DNA from: Macrobrachium rosenbergii
Lineage: Eukaryota; Arthropoda; Malacostraca; Decapoda; Palaemonidae
Direction of reading: 5' to 3'
DNA length: 64,000 bases
Assembly: GCF_040412425.1 (NCBI RefSeq)
Contig: NC_089766.1
Location: 15,439,508 to 15,503,507, forward strand
Position 1 is the first letter of the stretch. The number at the start of each line of letters is the position of its first letter. A program made the translations under genes and the position numbers. Positions 12,486 to 23,974 of this stretch are shown here, one piece after another. Under the pieces are notes generated by a model. That model worked only from the letters and a program-made list of their open reading frames with translations, had not been told where the DNA came from and did no database searches.

Positions 12486-12672
12486 ACCACCACCACCACC
12501 AGCAGCAGCAGCAAAAGGAGAGAGAGAGAGAGACAGAGAGAGAGAGAAGAGGGGGGGGGGGAACTGATTTAGGTACGAAAATGGACGGATGTCCATATAT
12601 GAAAAGGGGCAATAGAGAGAAAGAGAATTTTTGAACAGAAAGATGGGCAGATACTCTTATGCGGTGATTTTG

Positions 12673-12718
<46 letters not shown>

Positions 12719-12780
12719 AAATATTAAATGACACCCATACGTCATACAGCACTAAAGAGAGAGAGAGAGAGAGAGAGACA
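12486..12780. repeat. compound purine microsatellites
   Basis: (CAC)n/(CAG)n at 12486-12515, then (GA)n blocks at about 12518-12547, 12676-12716 and 12758-12778, with a G run at 12551-12561. Confidence 0.9.
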
Positions 12781-13058
12781 AAAAGCTGTCAAAAAAGAAG
12801 AGAAAAGAGAAAAGAAGAAGCAGAGTCTGTGTATCCGCCTCCAATACCGTATTCCCACAGCACCTGCAGTAATATCGGAAAAAGGGCGGCGCTTGCACCT
12901 CCTCTGGGAGCACATCCCCTGTGGAGGATCCATTCGACCACCAAAGAGCAGGAACCAAAGAGAAACCCGGTTTCTTTGACTTTGTTTGACGGCGGCGCCG
13001 ACCGCAAGCAAACCCGGGCCTAGCTTTTTCGGTATCTTCCCGTCGGCTCTCGTGTCGC

Positions 13059-13091
<33 letters not shown>

Positions 13092-13209
13092 TGTTTGTGG
13101 TTTGTGTGTTTATGTTTGTCCCGGGCAAGGATAAAAGCGTGTGAGGATGGCGCCCTTCAGGGATGGCGTCGCAGCCTTGTCTAAATACTACATGTCCGTG
13201 TCACTTCAA
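12781..13209. other. GC-richer unassigned stretch with (GT)n
   Basis: The sequence is rich in CpG between 12860 and 13060, with (GT)n at 13063-13090. Several overlapping frames exist on both strands, none with a recognisable domain, so no gene is called. Confidence 0.4.
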
Positions 13210-13785
13210 ATCTAGTATATAGGATATTCTTTCATAATATTCTGTAGAGCATAGGATATTTCTTAATATTCTGTAGAATATAGGATATTCTTTCATAATA
13301 TTCGGTAGGACATAGGATATTTCATAATATTCTGTAGAATATAGGATATACTTTCATAATATTCTGTAGGATATAAAATATTCTTTCATAATATTCTGTA
13401 GGATATAGGATATTATTTCATAATATTTTGTAGGACATAGGACATTCTTTCATGATATTCTGTAGGATACAGGATATTCTTTCACAATATTCGGTAGGAT
13501 ATAGGATGTTCTTTCATAATATTCTGTAGGATATAGGATATTCTTTCATGATATTCTGTTGGACATAGGATATTCTGTTGTAATATTCTGTAGGATATAG
13601 GATGTTCTTTCATAATATTCTGTAGGACATAGGATATTCTTTCATAATATTCTGTTGGACATAGGATATTCTTTTATGATATTCTGTAGGACATAGGACA
13701 CTCTTTCATAATATTCTGTAGGACATAGGATATTCTTTCATGATATTCTGTAGGATATAGGATATTCTTTCATAATATTCTGTAG
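13210..13785. repeat. 32-bp minisatellite, about 18 units
   Basis: The unit CTGTAGGATATAGGATATTC followed by TTTCATAATATT repeats with a few substitutions per copy (GGACATAGG and ATGATATT variants). It is well preserved compared with other arrays here. Confidence 0.9.
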
Positions 13786-14201
13786 ACGAGGAAGATCTAT
13801 ACACAGAGTTACTGTCCGTAGCAGCAAACCTCCACAGTTTGGATTAAGTAGCTGTGGGTCACAAGGAGGCTTGAAAGACGTTAGAGTTAGAGCGCGGTTT
13901 AATAATTAATAATAATAATAATAATAATAGCTATCATCTCTTGATCGCATGAAGTTGATAAGTCTTGTATAATGACACTAATGATAATGCATATAGTATC
14001 ACCTTGCATAAATGATCATCGTACATTTTACGGTGTATTGTATGAATATAGCATGTAAACAGTACCATATAAATCACACGAATAGCTAAATTAGTATGCT
14101 AACTATAGATTATTATAATGTATGGTATGTTTGCAAGTGCGAGTGTAGCATGGTGCTCCGTGCCGGAGATATAGAGTTGGCCCTCTCTGCAAAGTGCCGA
14201 G
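13786..14201. other. unassigned, no gene seen
   Basis: It contains a short (AAT)n at 13908-13929 and otherwise ordinary AT-rich sequence. Confidence 0.4.
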
Positions 14202-14780
14202 AGAGAGAGAGAGAGAGAGAACATCGCCAGAATGAAAGAGGGTCATAGGGGTAGGGGTTGGGGAGGGGGGAGGAAGGGCCGAGGCCCCGCTGTGGCGGCA
14301 CCTTTGACGTTCTGGTTCACCCGCCATTTTCTAATTACTTGCCAGCCATGTGCCCACTGCGGCTCTCGCTGTAAAGACCACCTGCATAGAGCGGCCTCCC
14401 CTCGCCGAAAGGACAACCTCCCCCTTCCTCTACTCCCTCTCTTCCTCAGGAGGGAAGGGACGCCCCCGGTTAAAACACCCACAAGCCAAAACAAGCGTTT
14501 TATCCTCCTTCAGTTTTTTCGGAGGTGCTGTGATAAAATCGTGGTCGTGTCAACATTCTGCACCTGTTCTCCGCCCGTCGTCGGGGTGGGTGGTTGGGGG
14601 TTGGGGGGTGAAGGGGATGGGGAGGGGGAGCTGTGATGTCACCCCGCTGGGTTACAGCGGCCACCCATGTAGATGAACCACCTAGGTAGAGGGACCACCT
14701 GATATTCAGTATGTCTCTGTGTCCGTCTCTCTCCACCAGCCAGCAGCACCTAGCAAGAGGGACCATCTGAGCTTCAGACC

Positions 14781-14825
<45 letters not shown>
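14202..14825. other. GC-rich stretch with G-quadruplex-type runs
   Basis: A (GA)n at 14202-14220 is followed by GC-rich sequence with grouped G runs at 14248-14276 and 14583-14632 that fit the four-run quadruplex pattern. It ends in (CT)n at 14783-14825. Overlapping frames on both strands lack recognisable domains. Confidence 0.5.
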
Positions 14826-14827
<2 letters not shown>

Positions 14828-15747
14828 AGCGATCATCAGCAGCTAGCTAGGTTGGTGGCCAGCTAGGCTGTGGCATCAAAGAGCACGGCCAGAGATACAT
14901 CAAAGAGAGAGAGTGATTCTATTGTTGTGAATAGGCGGGCAATTCTTCCATACGGAATAAAATATGACTTATTGTTCCGCTCTGCTTTCTTTAATACTTA
15001 TTGTTGCGTCGTTTTCTTTGTATCGGTGCCGAGAGAGAGAGAGAGAGAGAGAGGGGGAGAGAGAGAGTCAGAGAGAGAGAGAGAGTCAGAGAGAGACATC
15101 TCCGTCACAAAGGATTTGCTCAGGTTCAATAACAATTAATTTTATCAAATACAAAGCGCGTTGAAAGGGCTGGGACGCTAAAAAGTCCTCTTTCCCCCAA
15201 TTTATTAGGGAAAGTGTTGTTTTTGCTTTTTCCTTTCTTTTTTTTTTCTTTTTGTCGCCCGATCAGTGTTTTGGTATTTTCTTCTTGGGTTTTTGCGATG
15301 CGGACACAATGCGATCGTCGGTACGCATTTGGGCGCGCCCGTAAAAAAAAAAAAAGGAAAAAGAGGAAAGGAAAAACACCAGTGCCATCAAACGGTGCCA
15401 TCAAAGAGTGCCATCACAGGAGAGTTTCATTCGGATTTTCTCTGTACGCGCGCGTGTGTGTGTGTGCGTGTGTGCGTGAGTGCGTGCGTGCATGTGTGTG
15501 TGTGTGTGTGTGTATGTATGCATGTGTGCGAAACATCAGTTAACACTTTAACGCTTTTTTTTTTCAGTCCCTCTTTTATTTTTTATTTTATCACTTTTTA
15601 TATATTTTTTTTCCAAGCAAATTTCATCATCTCTTTTCCTCTGAAGATTTTTTCTTTCATTTATGGCGATGGGTAAAGGGGAAAGGGAAGAGGGGGGTGG
15701 GGTGGGGGAAGGAAGAGATTGTTTTCCTGCTGCTTCAACTCCTTGCT
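14826..15747. other. unassigned with (GA)n and (GT)n runs
   Basis: (GA)n blocks at 15033-15096 and (GT)/(GC) repeats at 15451-15522. An A run lies at 15343-15355. A short direct repeat, GTGCCATCAAA, is seen at 15381-15410. No gene is supported. Confidence 0.4.
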
Positions 15748-15752
15748 TTATA

Positions 15753-15792
<40 letters not shown>

Positions 15793-15793
15793 T
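15748..15793. repeat. (AT)n microsatellite
   Basis: AT run of about 46 bp with GTAT/ACAT interruptions, abutting the inverted-repeat element. Confidence 0.95.
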
Positions 15794-15800
15794 GTAAATT

Positions 15801-17514
15801 ATAAATGTGTGGTTTATCAATTGATGACCGAATGGTTTTACTCATTGTCACCATACTTCCAAACCTAAATGGTATTGGTTTGAATCCTTGCCAGTTTAGA
15901 ACTAGTCACATATAATTCCCTTTGGGTATAAATTATTCCGAAGGTAAAGTGAATTTTACATTTATATACATATATATATTATCAGGTTTAACGTAGTTTT
16001 TTCTTGATATTTTGCTCTTAAGGAAATTGCTTTCATTTATATTAATAAAGTTTAAATTAAGTTACTAGTTTCCTAAATTAAGTTTAGTTTTAAGGTTAAA
16101 TTTAAGTTTTTGTGAAGGGTTTGTTTTTAGCCTTCAGCTGTTTTTGAAGTGCTGTTTCTCCTCCTCCCGCCAGGTGTTTACTGATTGCTATTTTTGACGC
16201 TCTTTATATTTTTATTTTTGGGCGTGTGACGTGGACCCAAAGTGTCGTAGAATGGAGGGGTGTGTATCTTGGAGAGTTCGTTAGTGGAATCCTATTGTTG
16301 CAGACTGCTTGGTTGGAGACGTAGTGACATATTCTTGATTGTCAAAACTTGCACTCCTTCGGCTTCTGTTTGGATTTCTCAAGGACCAACATTATATCAG
16401 AGAGTGTCCTCTGATTAGTGGATCTTCGCTATTTTGTTCCGCTTCCTGACATGGCTCAAAGTCTCCTGGATTACACATTTGTCTCCAGCAGCTGCACTGT
16501 GGGTTTCGCAAACCCGTGAGGTGGCCACATATCACCAGGTAATGTGCCGTTTATTGTTTGCCCTGGATATTTTGTGGGCACTACAACACTAGTGCGTGTG
16601 TTCATGAGGATTACAGCAGGACACCTTTTGATTGGTCCCTCATCTTCGGAGTGAGCTTAGATACAGCTCTGTGTTTTCCTCGTGCGTCGTAACTGCTTTC
16701 TTCATATGTTATTAAACTATTTCAGGTGTAATTTATATTATTTTGTATTGTTTTTTTAAGTGTTCATATCCGTTGCGTTTGTTTGTCTTTTGTAAGTTTG
16801 TTTGGAGCATTGCTTTCCCAAATTATAACTATCTTTGTGTTTAGCTTTATAAAGTTAGGTAGGAGATTTAAGGTTTTATTTCTTGTTTTATGATCTTCTC
16901 CTTCCTTCTTCCTTTAGTATAATTTTAGGTAGAGGTTAATGATTAATAGCCGGCTTTTCTTTTTACAATATAAATTTTGATTACCTATATAGTCTATGTT
17001 AGGAATTAGTATTTAGCTTTAGGAGTATTACGTGAACAGTAGTCATTTATTAAGTGCTAAAAATTGTTTGTACTTTTGTTGGAAGTAATTCAAAAAATTT
17101 GTTGTGTTCAATTTCAGTTCTTTGTGTAATAAATATTGTTAAGTTTTTCTTTCGTTTTCATTGTTGCCTGGTTGATATTTCTGTCTGTCTGAAAAACGTA
17201 CTCCAGAGCCCATGTCTTTCTGTATTGAGCCTGGAAGTTATGGTCTCAGCAAAAGAGCCGTAACATATATACAAACACACACACATATATATATATATAT
17301 ATGTATATATATGTAAAATTCTCTTTCAAATATTAAGCCAAACATAAATGGTTAATATCAAATTCACTTTACCTTGGGAATGATTTATACCCAAAGGGAA
17401 TTATGTATGACTAGTTCTAAACTGGCAAGGATTCAAACCAATACCATTCACGTTTGGAAGTATGGCGACAGTGAGCAAAACCATTCGGCCATCAATTGAT
17501 AAACCCACATTTAT

Positions 17515-17515
<1 letters not shown>
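15801..17515. mobile_element. large Family E element with ~170-bp inverted ends
   Basis: The left arm (15801-15966) and right arm (about 17340-17515) are inverted copies at roughly 85-90% by eye. Each arm carries a tRNA-like pair of boxes: GACCGAATGGTTT (A-like, 15826) and GGTTTGAATCCT (B-like, 15877) on the left arm, and the same on the minus strand at 17478-17491 and 17428-17439. The arms also share the stretch around ATATCAAATTCAC with the element at 5530. Both ends abut (AT)n. The interior of about 1.37 kb has no transposase or RT frame. It may be two SINEs inserted head to head around unique DNA, or one non-autonomous element. Confidence 0.7.
15967..17339. other. interior of the inverted-repeat element, identity unknown
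   Basis: T-rich sequence (15980-16140) is followed by a more complex stretch (16180-16720) and AT-rich sequence to 17260. The longest plausible frame is 69 codons (17054-17263) and resembles nothing I know. A CAG/GTAATG junction near 16537 could be a splice donor but is unsupported. A (GT/AT) run lies at 17268-17312. An LTR-like or UTR-like origin is possible. Confidence 0.35.

Positions 17516-17516
<1 letters not shown>

Positions 17517-17577
<61 letters not shown>
17517..17577. repeat. (AT)n microsatellite
   Basis: AT run of about 61 bp immediately outside the right arm of the inverted-repeat element. Confidence 0.95.
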
Positions 17578-17579
<2 letters not shown>

Positions 17580-18111
17580 GATATATACTGTATATATTTT
17601 ATATATATGCACCTCCATGAATTCCTATGTATATGTTTGCGCCAGCGTTAATGCGTATTCATGTGTAAGTGTATATACACCACAGTCATACGTACAAATA
17701 TAATCTTAACCCTTTGTACCTCTGTACCTTTCTATTTTACGTCGCTTTGTTTAATTTTTTCCTTCAATTTTCCCTTCGGATTGTCGCATTTTTGTCGCTT
17801 TTTTTTTATTGTATTCCCTGGATTTCTTTTTCTCTCTCCCATTGACCTTTTCTCACTCCTTTTTCTCACTCCTTTATTGTTTGTTTCTTTTTTGGAATGT
17901 CCGTTTCTTTTATATTTCGTCGGTCTTTTATTTATTGCTTTTTATTCGTCTGTTTTTTTTTTTTGTTTCCCCTCGTTTAATCTGACGCTTGTTTCCCTTT
18001 ATCTTTTGCTCTTCCTTTTTTATGTTTTATATTATTTATTTCTACGTTTATCTGTCTGTCTGCTTATCTAGCTATCTATCTGTCCATTTACCTATCTATC
18101 TATCTATCTAT

Positions 18112-18150
<39 letters not shown>

Positions 18151-18217
18151 CATATATGTACTTGTATGTATACATACATATATATATATATATATGTATA
18201 TGTATATATACATATAT
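17578..18217. other. unassigned T-rich stretch with simple repeats
   Basis: T-rich, Phe/Leu-coding sequence at 17700-18050, (CTAT)n at 18063-18115, and (AT)n with GTAT interruptions at 18116-18217. No gene is supported. Confidence 0.4.
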
Positions 18218-18373
18218 AAACAAAGACAAAATCCAAGAAGGAAAGAGAAACAGTGGAGTGCTGCAAGGCCTTTCGACTTATTGTCCTTGACTTAGCTAAG
18301 TAAAGGACGATATGTTGAAAGGCCTTGCAGCACTCCATTGTTTCTTTTTCCTTCATGGATTTTGTCTTTATTT
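18218..18373. mobile_element. 156-bp near-perfect palindrome (Family E)
   Basis: The outer 59-base arms 18218-18276 and 18315-18373 match with about six differences, and the inner 38 bases continue the symmetry to the perfect centre ACTTAGCTAAGT. There is essentially no loop. Each arm carries AAGGCCTTTC next to GGAGTGCTGC. The same arm sequence recurs at 56968-57010, and a related one at 61260-61305. (AT)n flanks the left side and AT-rich sequence the right. Confidence 0.85.
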
Positions 18374-18459
18374 ATATATTCATAACGTTCCATATTTTCG
18401 TGATTCAGTTATATATATACATACACACACATATATAATAATATGTGTATATATTAATA

Positions 18460-18536
<77 letters not shown>

Positions 18537-18752
18537 TCTCTCTAGTCATCAGTTGATTTTCAGCACATCTGGAGATTGTATTATTTAATTCTTATTTGTG
18601 TTTCAGCTTTCACTTTCGACTCTAATTGGTCGTTATTCTCTTCCCATGTTTTATTCTCTTTTCACTTACTTCTCAGTTTAGTTTTTTTTTTTCTGTTCTT
18701 TCCCTTGATATTATCCACCCGTCTTTCTCGGCGAATTTCTATTTCGCTTGAC

Positions 18753-18805
<53 letters not shown>

Positions 18806-19040
18806 TTCATCGACGCATTCGTATATTCCTTCCCTTCATTAATTCCATACCTTTTTGTTATTGCTTTCAACTTCCCTTCTTCTCTCCTTTTATTCTCTTT
18901 CTTTATTAGTTCCAGTGAACTCCCTGATGTGTGTGGGTGGCTGGTTGGGGAGGGGAGGGGAGGGACTGGAAACGTGAGGGGGAAGGGGTAGGGGGATGAT
19001 TTTGGGTGCATATGGGCTTTGGAGAAGTTTGAGTCGAATG
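18374..19040. other. unassigned with (AT)n and (CT)n
   Basis: (AT)n at 18464-18533 and (CT)n at 18756-18802. A G-rich patch lies at 18943-18995. Phe/Leu/Ser-rich frames are composition artefacts. Confidence 0.45.
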
Positions 19041-19050
19041 GGAGATATAG

Positions 19051-19363
19051 AATAAATAGAATAGAATATAGAATTTAGGCCAAAGGCCAAGCGCTGGGAC
19101 CTATGAGTTCATTCACCTCTGAAAGGGGAATTGACAGTAAAAAGGGTTGACAGGTGTAACATGAGGAAAACCTCGCAGTTGCACTATGAAACAATTGTTA
19201 GGAGAGGGTGGAAAGTAAGATGGACGAAAGAGGATATGAACGGAGGTACAGTGAAAGGAATAAAAGAGGATGCAGCTACGGGCCGAGGGGACTCTGCAAA
19301 GTTCCTTAATGCCTACAGTGCACCACGTGAGGTGAACTGACGGCACTACCCCCCTACGGGGAA
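19051..19363 (-). mobile_element. Family A SINE-like element, copy 1
   Basis: This is a full-length copy. Read on the minus strand it begins near TAGGGGGGTAGTGCCG and ends GGCCTAAATTCTATATTC with an (ATTCT) tail. The candidate target-site duplication is GGAGATATAG (19041-19050) against GGGGATATAG (19364-19373), 9 of 10. A 69-codon frame on the + strand reflects lack of stops and is disrupted in other copies. Confidence 0.85.
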
Positions 19364-19373
19364 GGGGATATAG

Positions 19374-20279
19374 GGATTTAATTTTTGGGTAGAATGGACG
19401 TTTTTTGACGAATGACATATTGTTACGAATTGTTAAGAAACAGGAACCTCACGCGCCTTTACTATAGACTTTTGGTTACCAAGTTGATGCATTTCTTATG
19501 GATCCCGATAATTAACTTTTCTAGTCAATAAAAATAGGTGCTTATAGTGGTTTTTAAATTGGCGGAAGTATGTGCTCTCTGGGTGCTTTTATTTTAATAT
19601 TTTCTTTTGTTTTCTGAGTGTGTTGTATTTCATATCATTCGTGCTTATTTCAGTATCATATTCTCTTATACTTTAAACCTTTTTCCAGATATTCTCTCTC
19701 TCTCTTTCTCTCTTCTACAGGCTTTCTTTTTTCAAATCTTTTCTCTCCGTCTTAACAGAACCCAGAAATATTCTGTTCATATTCTCTCTCTCTCACTCTC
19801 TCTCGGTTTCTCTATGACAGTCTATCTAAACTAGCACTACATTCCTCTGCCAAAATTCCCATTTACCCAGATTTATCGCCATGTTTGCCCTCTCCCGACG
19901 AAGAATATGATTAGACGACCGAAACTGCACGAGGACAAACACTGTAATGGCCAAGACCAGCCAAGGATGACGGAGCTACGGGAAAGAAGCCAATCTGGCA
20001 GGTCATTTCGGCTAACGCCATCTATTGAGCGCGCGTGTCAACACTCGCCTAATGATGTCGGGGGCGGGGAGGGGGTGGGAAGAAGAAGCTATTTCGCTTT
20101 GGCTGAAGAAGGGAGAGAGGATTTTCGACCGGGTGTTGGAGGGCGGTTTGATTATGTTTAGTGATGTTTGAATGTTTATTTATATGTATAATTTGGAAGT
20201 TTGTCCGCATTGTTTTCGCATGGAAATGGCAGGGAGGCTGGAAATAATAATCACGATGAAGATAGCAATGACAGAAGTG

Positions 20280-20317
<38 letters not shown>

Positions 20318-20579
20318 TAGTAGCCGGTAAGAGGTAGAGGCGGTCAGGATAATTATGTAATTGGTAATATTAAGTGTGAAGCAGGTATAACAATGATAAC
20401 AATCACTGTTATATACAAGATTCCTTGAAGCTTATTTTTAATACCGGACCTGAAGACCTTCGAGATTATAGTAACCACTAAAATGACAACAACAGTCACA
20501 AGTTCTGCACAGAAGTCCTTTCACCCACAAGGTGACCTCGGGAGCCCCGTTGAGCAGGCACAAACAGCAGAATGCTCTC
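19374..20579. other. unassigned; no gene seen
   Basis: Ordinary AT-rich sequence with CT clusters at 19695-19805, a CpG-richer patch at 19990-20130, and (AAT)n at 20279-20317. No domain is recognisable in the small frames. Confidence 0.4.
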
Positions 20580-21350
20580 CATCAATATGAATCCTTTTGG
20601 AACGCCCTGTTAAAAAAAAAAAACAAGCAAAATCTAAAGAATGCGCCCCATCAACATCAATCCTCCTGAGATGCCGTATTTAAAAAAAAAAGCAAGCAAG
20701 CAAAATATGAAGAAGGAGCCCCATCAACATCAATCCTCCTGAGATGCCGCATTTAAAAAAAAAAGCAAGCAAGCAAAATATGCGGAAGGCGCCCTATCAG
20801 CATCAGTCCTCCTGAGACGCCCTATTTAAAATAAAAAAAAGCAAGCAAGCAAAATCTGCAGAAAGTACCCAATCAACGTCAGTCCTCCTGGGACACCCTA
20901 TTTAAAATGAAAAAAGCAAGCAAGCAAAATATGCAGAAAACACCCCATCAACATCAGTCCTCCTGGAACACCCTATTTAAAAGGAAAAAAAGCAAGCAAG
21001 CAAAATCTGCAGAAAGCACCCCATCAACATCAGTCTCCTGGGACACCCTATTTAAAAGGAAAAAAGCAAGCAAGCAAAAGCTGCAGAAAGTGCCCCATCA
21101 ACATCAATCCTGAGACGCCCTATTTAAAATAAGAAAAAGCAAGCAAGCAAAACCTGCAGAAGGCGTCCGTCTGCAGACGCCCGATTTAAAAGAAAAAAGG
21201 AAGCAAGCAAAATCTGCAGAAGGCGGCCCATCAACATCAGTCCTCCTGAGGCGCCCTATTTATGTAAAAAAAAAAAGTAAGCAAGCAGAAACTGCAGAAG
21301 GCGCCCCATCAACATTAATCCTCTCGAGACGGTCTATTTAAAAAAAAAAA
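20580..21350. repeat. ~75-bp minisatellite, about 10 units
   Basis: The unit contains GCAAGCAAGCAAAATCTGCA, then CCCCATCAACATCAGTCCTC and a TATTTAAAA plus A-run block. Neighbouring A/GCAAGC blocks are spaced 73-76 bp. Because the period is near a multiple of three, a frame stays open through three units (20907-21113), giving a repeated Lys/Gln-rich peptide that should not be taken as a gene. Confidence 0.9.
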
Positions 21351-22057
21351 AAAAAAGAAAATGAAAAAAAGCAAAAAGAAGTTTCATTCGGTCTTCATGA
21401 GCAACCGGAGACTCATGAAGCATGGGTGCTCAGGCCAATTACACAACAAATAGGTCGTAATGAGCTAACTGGGCGGTTTAAGGCTGCCTCACTAACGACT
21501 TCTTGACGTGAAGGCTGTAATTACCTCCGCAGAATGATTCTTGATTACAGCGAATAGGTGAGCCAAGGTTTATAAGGATCTGGACCAGGGCGTAGGGGAG
21601 GGGACGGGGTATCGGTGATGGGGGGGGGCGATTGTGGTGTGGTTTGTGTACTGGGGGCGAGGGGTATATTGGAGTGGGACTGACCAACGTCATAACCATG
21701 CTTTTAAAAGATGCCTTCAGTCAAGTGGACGACAAATGTCACGGAGAGGATCATTTTTACTGGTAATGATCACAGAAGGAATAATGGTCACTGTTATCAT
21801 CGGGATTACTCTGTATTAGCGTTGTTATAGGAGCATATTATCATCATGCATTATTAATATTTTTTATCATTATCTATTCTTCGTAAAATTTCCGAAAACG
21901 AATTGTAGATACGCTGTGTTTTCATAACAGATATGTTATTGTTTTGAATACAATCTTGAAAGATTATTATTTTCTTATTATTTGTAATATTTCTTGTATA
22001 CATGCATACACACACGTTAATATATATGTATATATATGTATGCAGACACACATATAG

Positions 22058-22059
<2 letters not shown>
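21351..22059. other. unassigned; no gene seen
   Basis: An A run at 21340-21356, a G run near 21620-21628, and otherwise ordinary sequence. (GTAT)/(ACAT) simple sequence begins near 22000. Confidence 0.4.
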
Positions 22060-22140
<81 letters not shown>

Positions 22141-22160
22141 GTATATATATATATATACAA
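22060..22160. repeat. (AT)n microsatellite
   Basis: AT run of about 100 bp with an interruption near 22138-22142. Confidence 0.95.
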
Positions 22161-22245
22161 ATCAATGTTTTGGAGACGGACGCTGAAACCTCACAGACAC
22201 AGACGTCCCCCATCTTTCTTTAGAAGGTGCTGTAACACAGAGTAG

Positions 22246-22400
22246 ACACTGTGGCCGAATGGTGCAATGCAGGCTCACGTTTGCTAGGTAAGTGGATTGA
22301 TCCCCGTCTACCGCCTGCCATTCTACCCAGCTGTAAATGAGTACCATCATCTGCTATGGTCAAGAAAAAGTGAGTAGGGCTAGCAACGTCATCCCCAAAG
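22246..22400 (+). mobile_element. tRNA-derived SINE-like sequence
   Basis: GTGGCCGAATGGTGC (22251-22265) fits a class II tRNA A-box region, and GGATTGATCCCC (22294-22305) fits the B box, spaced about 40 bp. It is followed by non-tRNA sequence including CAGCTGTAAATGAGTACC. It does not fold as a complete tRNA. The 3' end is not defined. Confidence 0.6.
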
Positions 22401-22651
22401 ACTTTTCCAGGTGGGAAAAGGGCGTCGGTATCCTTTCGAGCGGAACGAACAAACCAGCGATTCCGAAGCAGGATTCCGCAAGTAATTGTGGAAGAAATAT
22501 TAATTACAAATTTTGGCTCGGTAACGCGAACTATCTTGTGGTGCAATGGTAGATTTTATATGATTTATATTAAGAAATTTCTAAGGTAATATACAATAAA
22601 TATATATATGTATATTTATACATATATATAAGATATGTAATATATATATAG

Positions 22652-22728
<77 letters not shown>
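22401..22728. other. unassigned sequence then (AT)n
   Basis: No gene is seen to about 22590. From 22598 the sequence becomes mixed and then pure (AT)n (22655-22728). Confidence 0.6.
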
Positions 22729-22733
<5 letters not shown>

Positions 22734-22851
22734 TAAATCAAAGTCTGAAGGTAAGTGAAAACCGGGACTTTGAACAAGTGAACTTGAAAATGTGGAATAA
22801 ACTAAGAAAGTACTTGTTCAAAGTCGCAGTTTTCACTCGCGTTTTAGTGAT
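22729..22851. mobile_element. Family E inverted repeat
   Basis: ATCACTAAATCAAAGTCTGA...GGACTTTGAACAAGT (22729-22779) is inverted at 22812-22851 (ACTTGTTCAAAGTC...TTTTAGTGAT), with a 15-base indel in one arm. (AT)n abuts the left arm, and another begins at 22918. Confidence 0.75.
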
Positions 22852-22917
22852 ATTCTCAAGACATGGATTTATATGATATTCTCAATATAATATATATATT
22901 CCTTATATGCTGCATTG

Positions 22918-23050
<133 letters not shown>

Positions 23051-23562
23051 GTAATTTGCGTGTATATGTAAGTGTACTGCAGACAAAGGTTCCTTGGGAT
23101 GTGATAAATGGTTTCAGAGGTTCCTTGAAGGCATAAAGTTTGGGAATCACCGGGCTGAACAATGCTCAAACTTTCGGGGAGAGACACGGAGGGGGTTGGG
23201 GTGGGTGGGGTTGGCATGAAGATGGAGGTGGTGGTGGGGGGGGAAGACAATGGGGGTGGGAGGGGTGTGGGAAGGTAGCGTTCTTAATCACCGGGCATTG
23301 AAGTACGGAGGCCGGCGTTGCAAAACGCCTCCCATTACCGGCCGTAATTGCCCTGGGTTTAACAATCATATTGAGCCTTATGATTCGAGACCTTGTTTGC
23401 ACATACATGCCAGGGCTGTTAGGGCCGGCCTTGGGGTCATCCTCTAGGGATTATTGAGTAATAGCTGTTCTCATTCCTCTTCTCTTTTTTTATTTTTATC
23501 AGGGGGAAGGAAATGAGGTGTGCTTTGAGTCATGCATTGGGCGAAGGATCGTTGGATGTGAG

Positions 23563-23612
<50 letters not shown>

Positions 23613-23974
23613 TGACATCCGGAAATAAATATGAATTATCAGAAATTCATTGTCAAAGATTTTATTAAATATTGAAATTCTTACCTAACTCACTTTTCTA
23701 GATAATGAAATTTTGAAATGGTTCCTAATCTCCTTTCGCTCTAGATCGCTTTATTTTGAGTCTGGTTTCTTAACTGTTCAAGGTTTGTATGTGGTTTCGA
23801 ACTTGAACCTTTCTTCTTGAACTTGAGTGTCTATCTGGTTACTCACATGACACCCTCTTCCTAAATTGGGTTGCTTGCTGGTGACAGTTAGCTAATTGGT
23901 GGTTTCTAACTTGACCGTCTTATCCTAAATTGAGTTTCATATTAGATACGAGCTTGATGGCGCATGCTACGCTG
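23051..23974. other. unassigned; G-rich patch and (ATT)n
   Basis: Grouped G runs at 23177-23276 fit quadruplex-forming sequence. (ATT)n lies at 23565-23610. The interval 23611-23950 has degenerate phrases of the type GTTTCTAACTTGA but no clear array. No gene is supported. Confidence 0.45.

Noticed and set aside
14232..14784. Overlapping frames in GC-rich sequence on both strands
   Set aside because: High GC removes stop codons. No motif, start context or homologous feature favours any of them.
15826..15900. True tRNA gene in the left arm of the 15801 element
   Set aside because: Box matches are degenerate, acceptor pairing is not apparent, and an inverted copy exists at 17428-17491.
19131..19340. 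Frame shared by Family A copies 1 and 5, suggesting a small protein
   Set aside because: Other copies are frameshifted or open on the opposite strand instead, so the shared frame reflects shared sequence with few stops.
20580..21350. CRISPR-like array of regular repeats
   Set aside because: Whole units repeat tandemly without unique spacers, and the setting is an animal nuclear genome.
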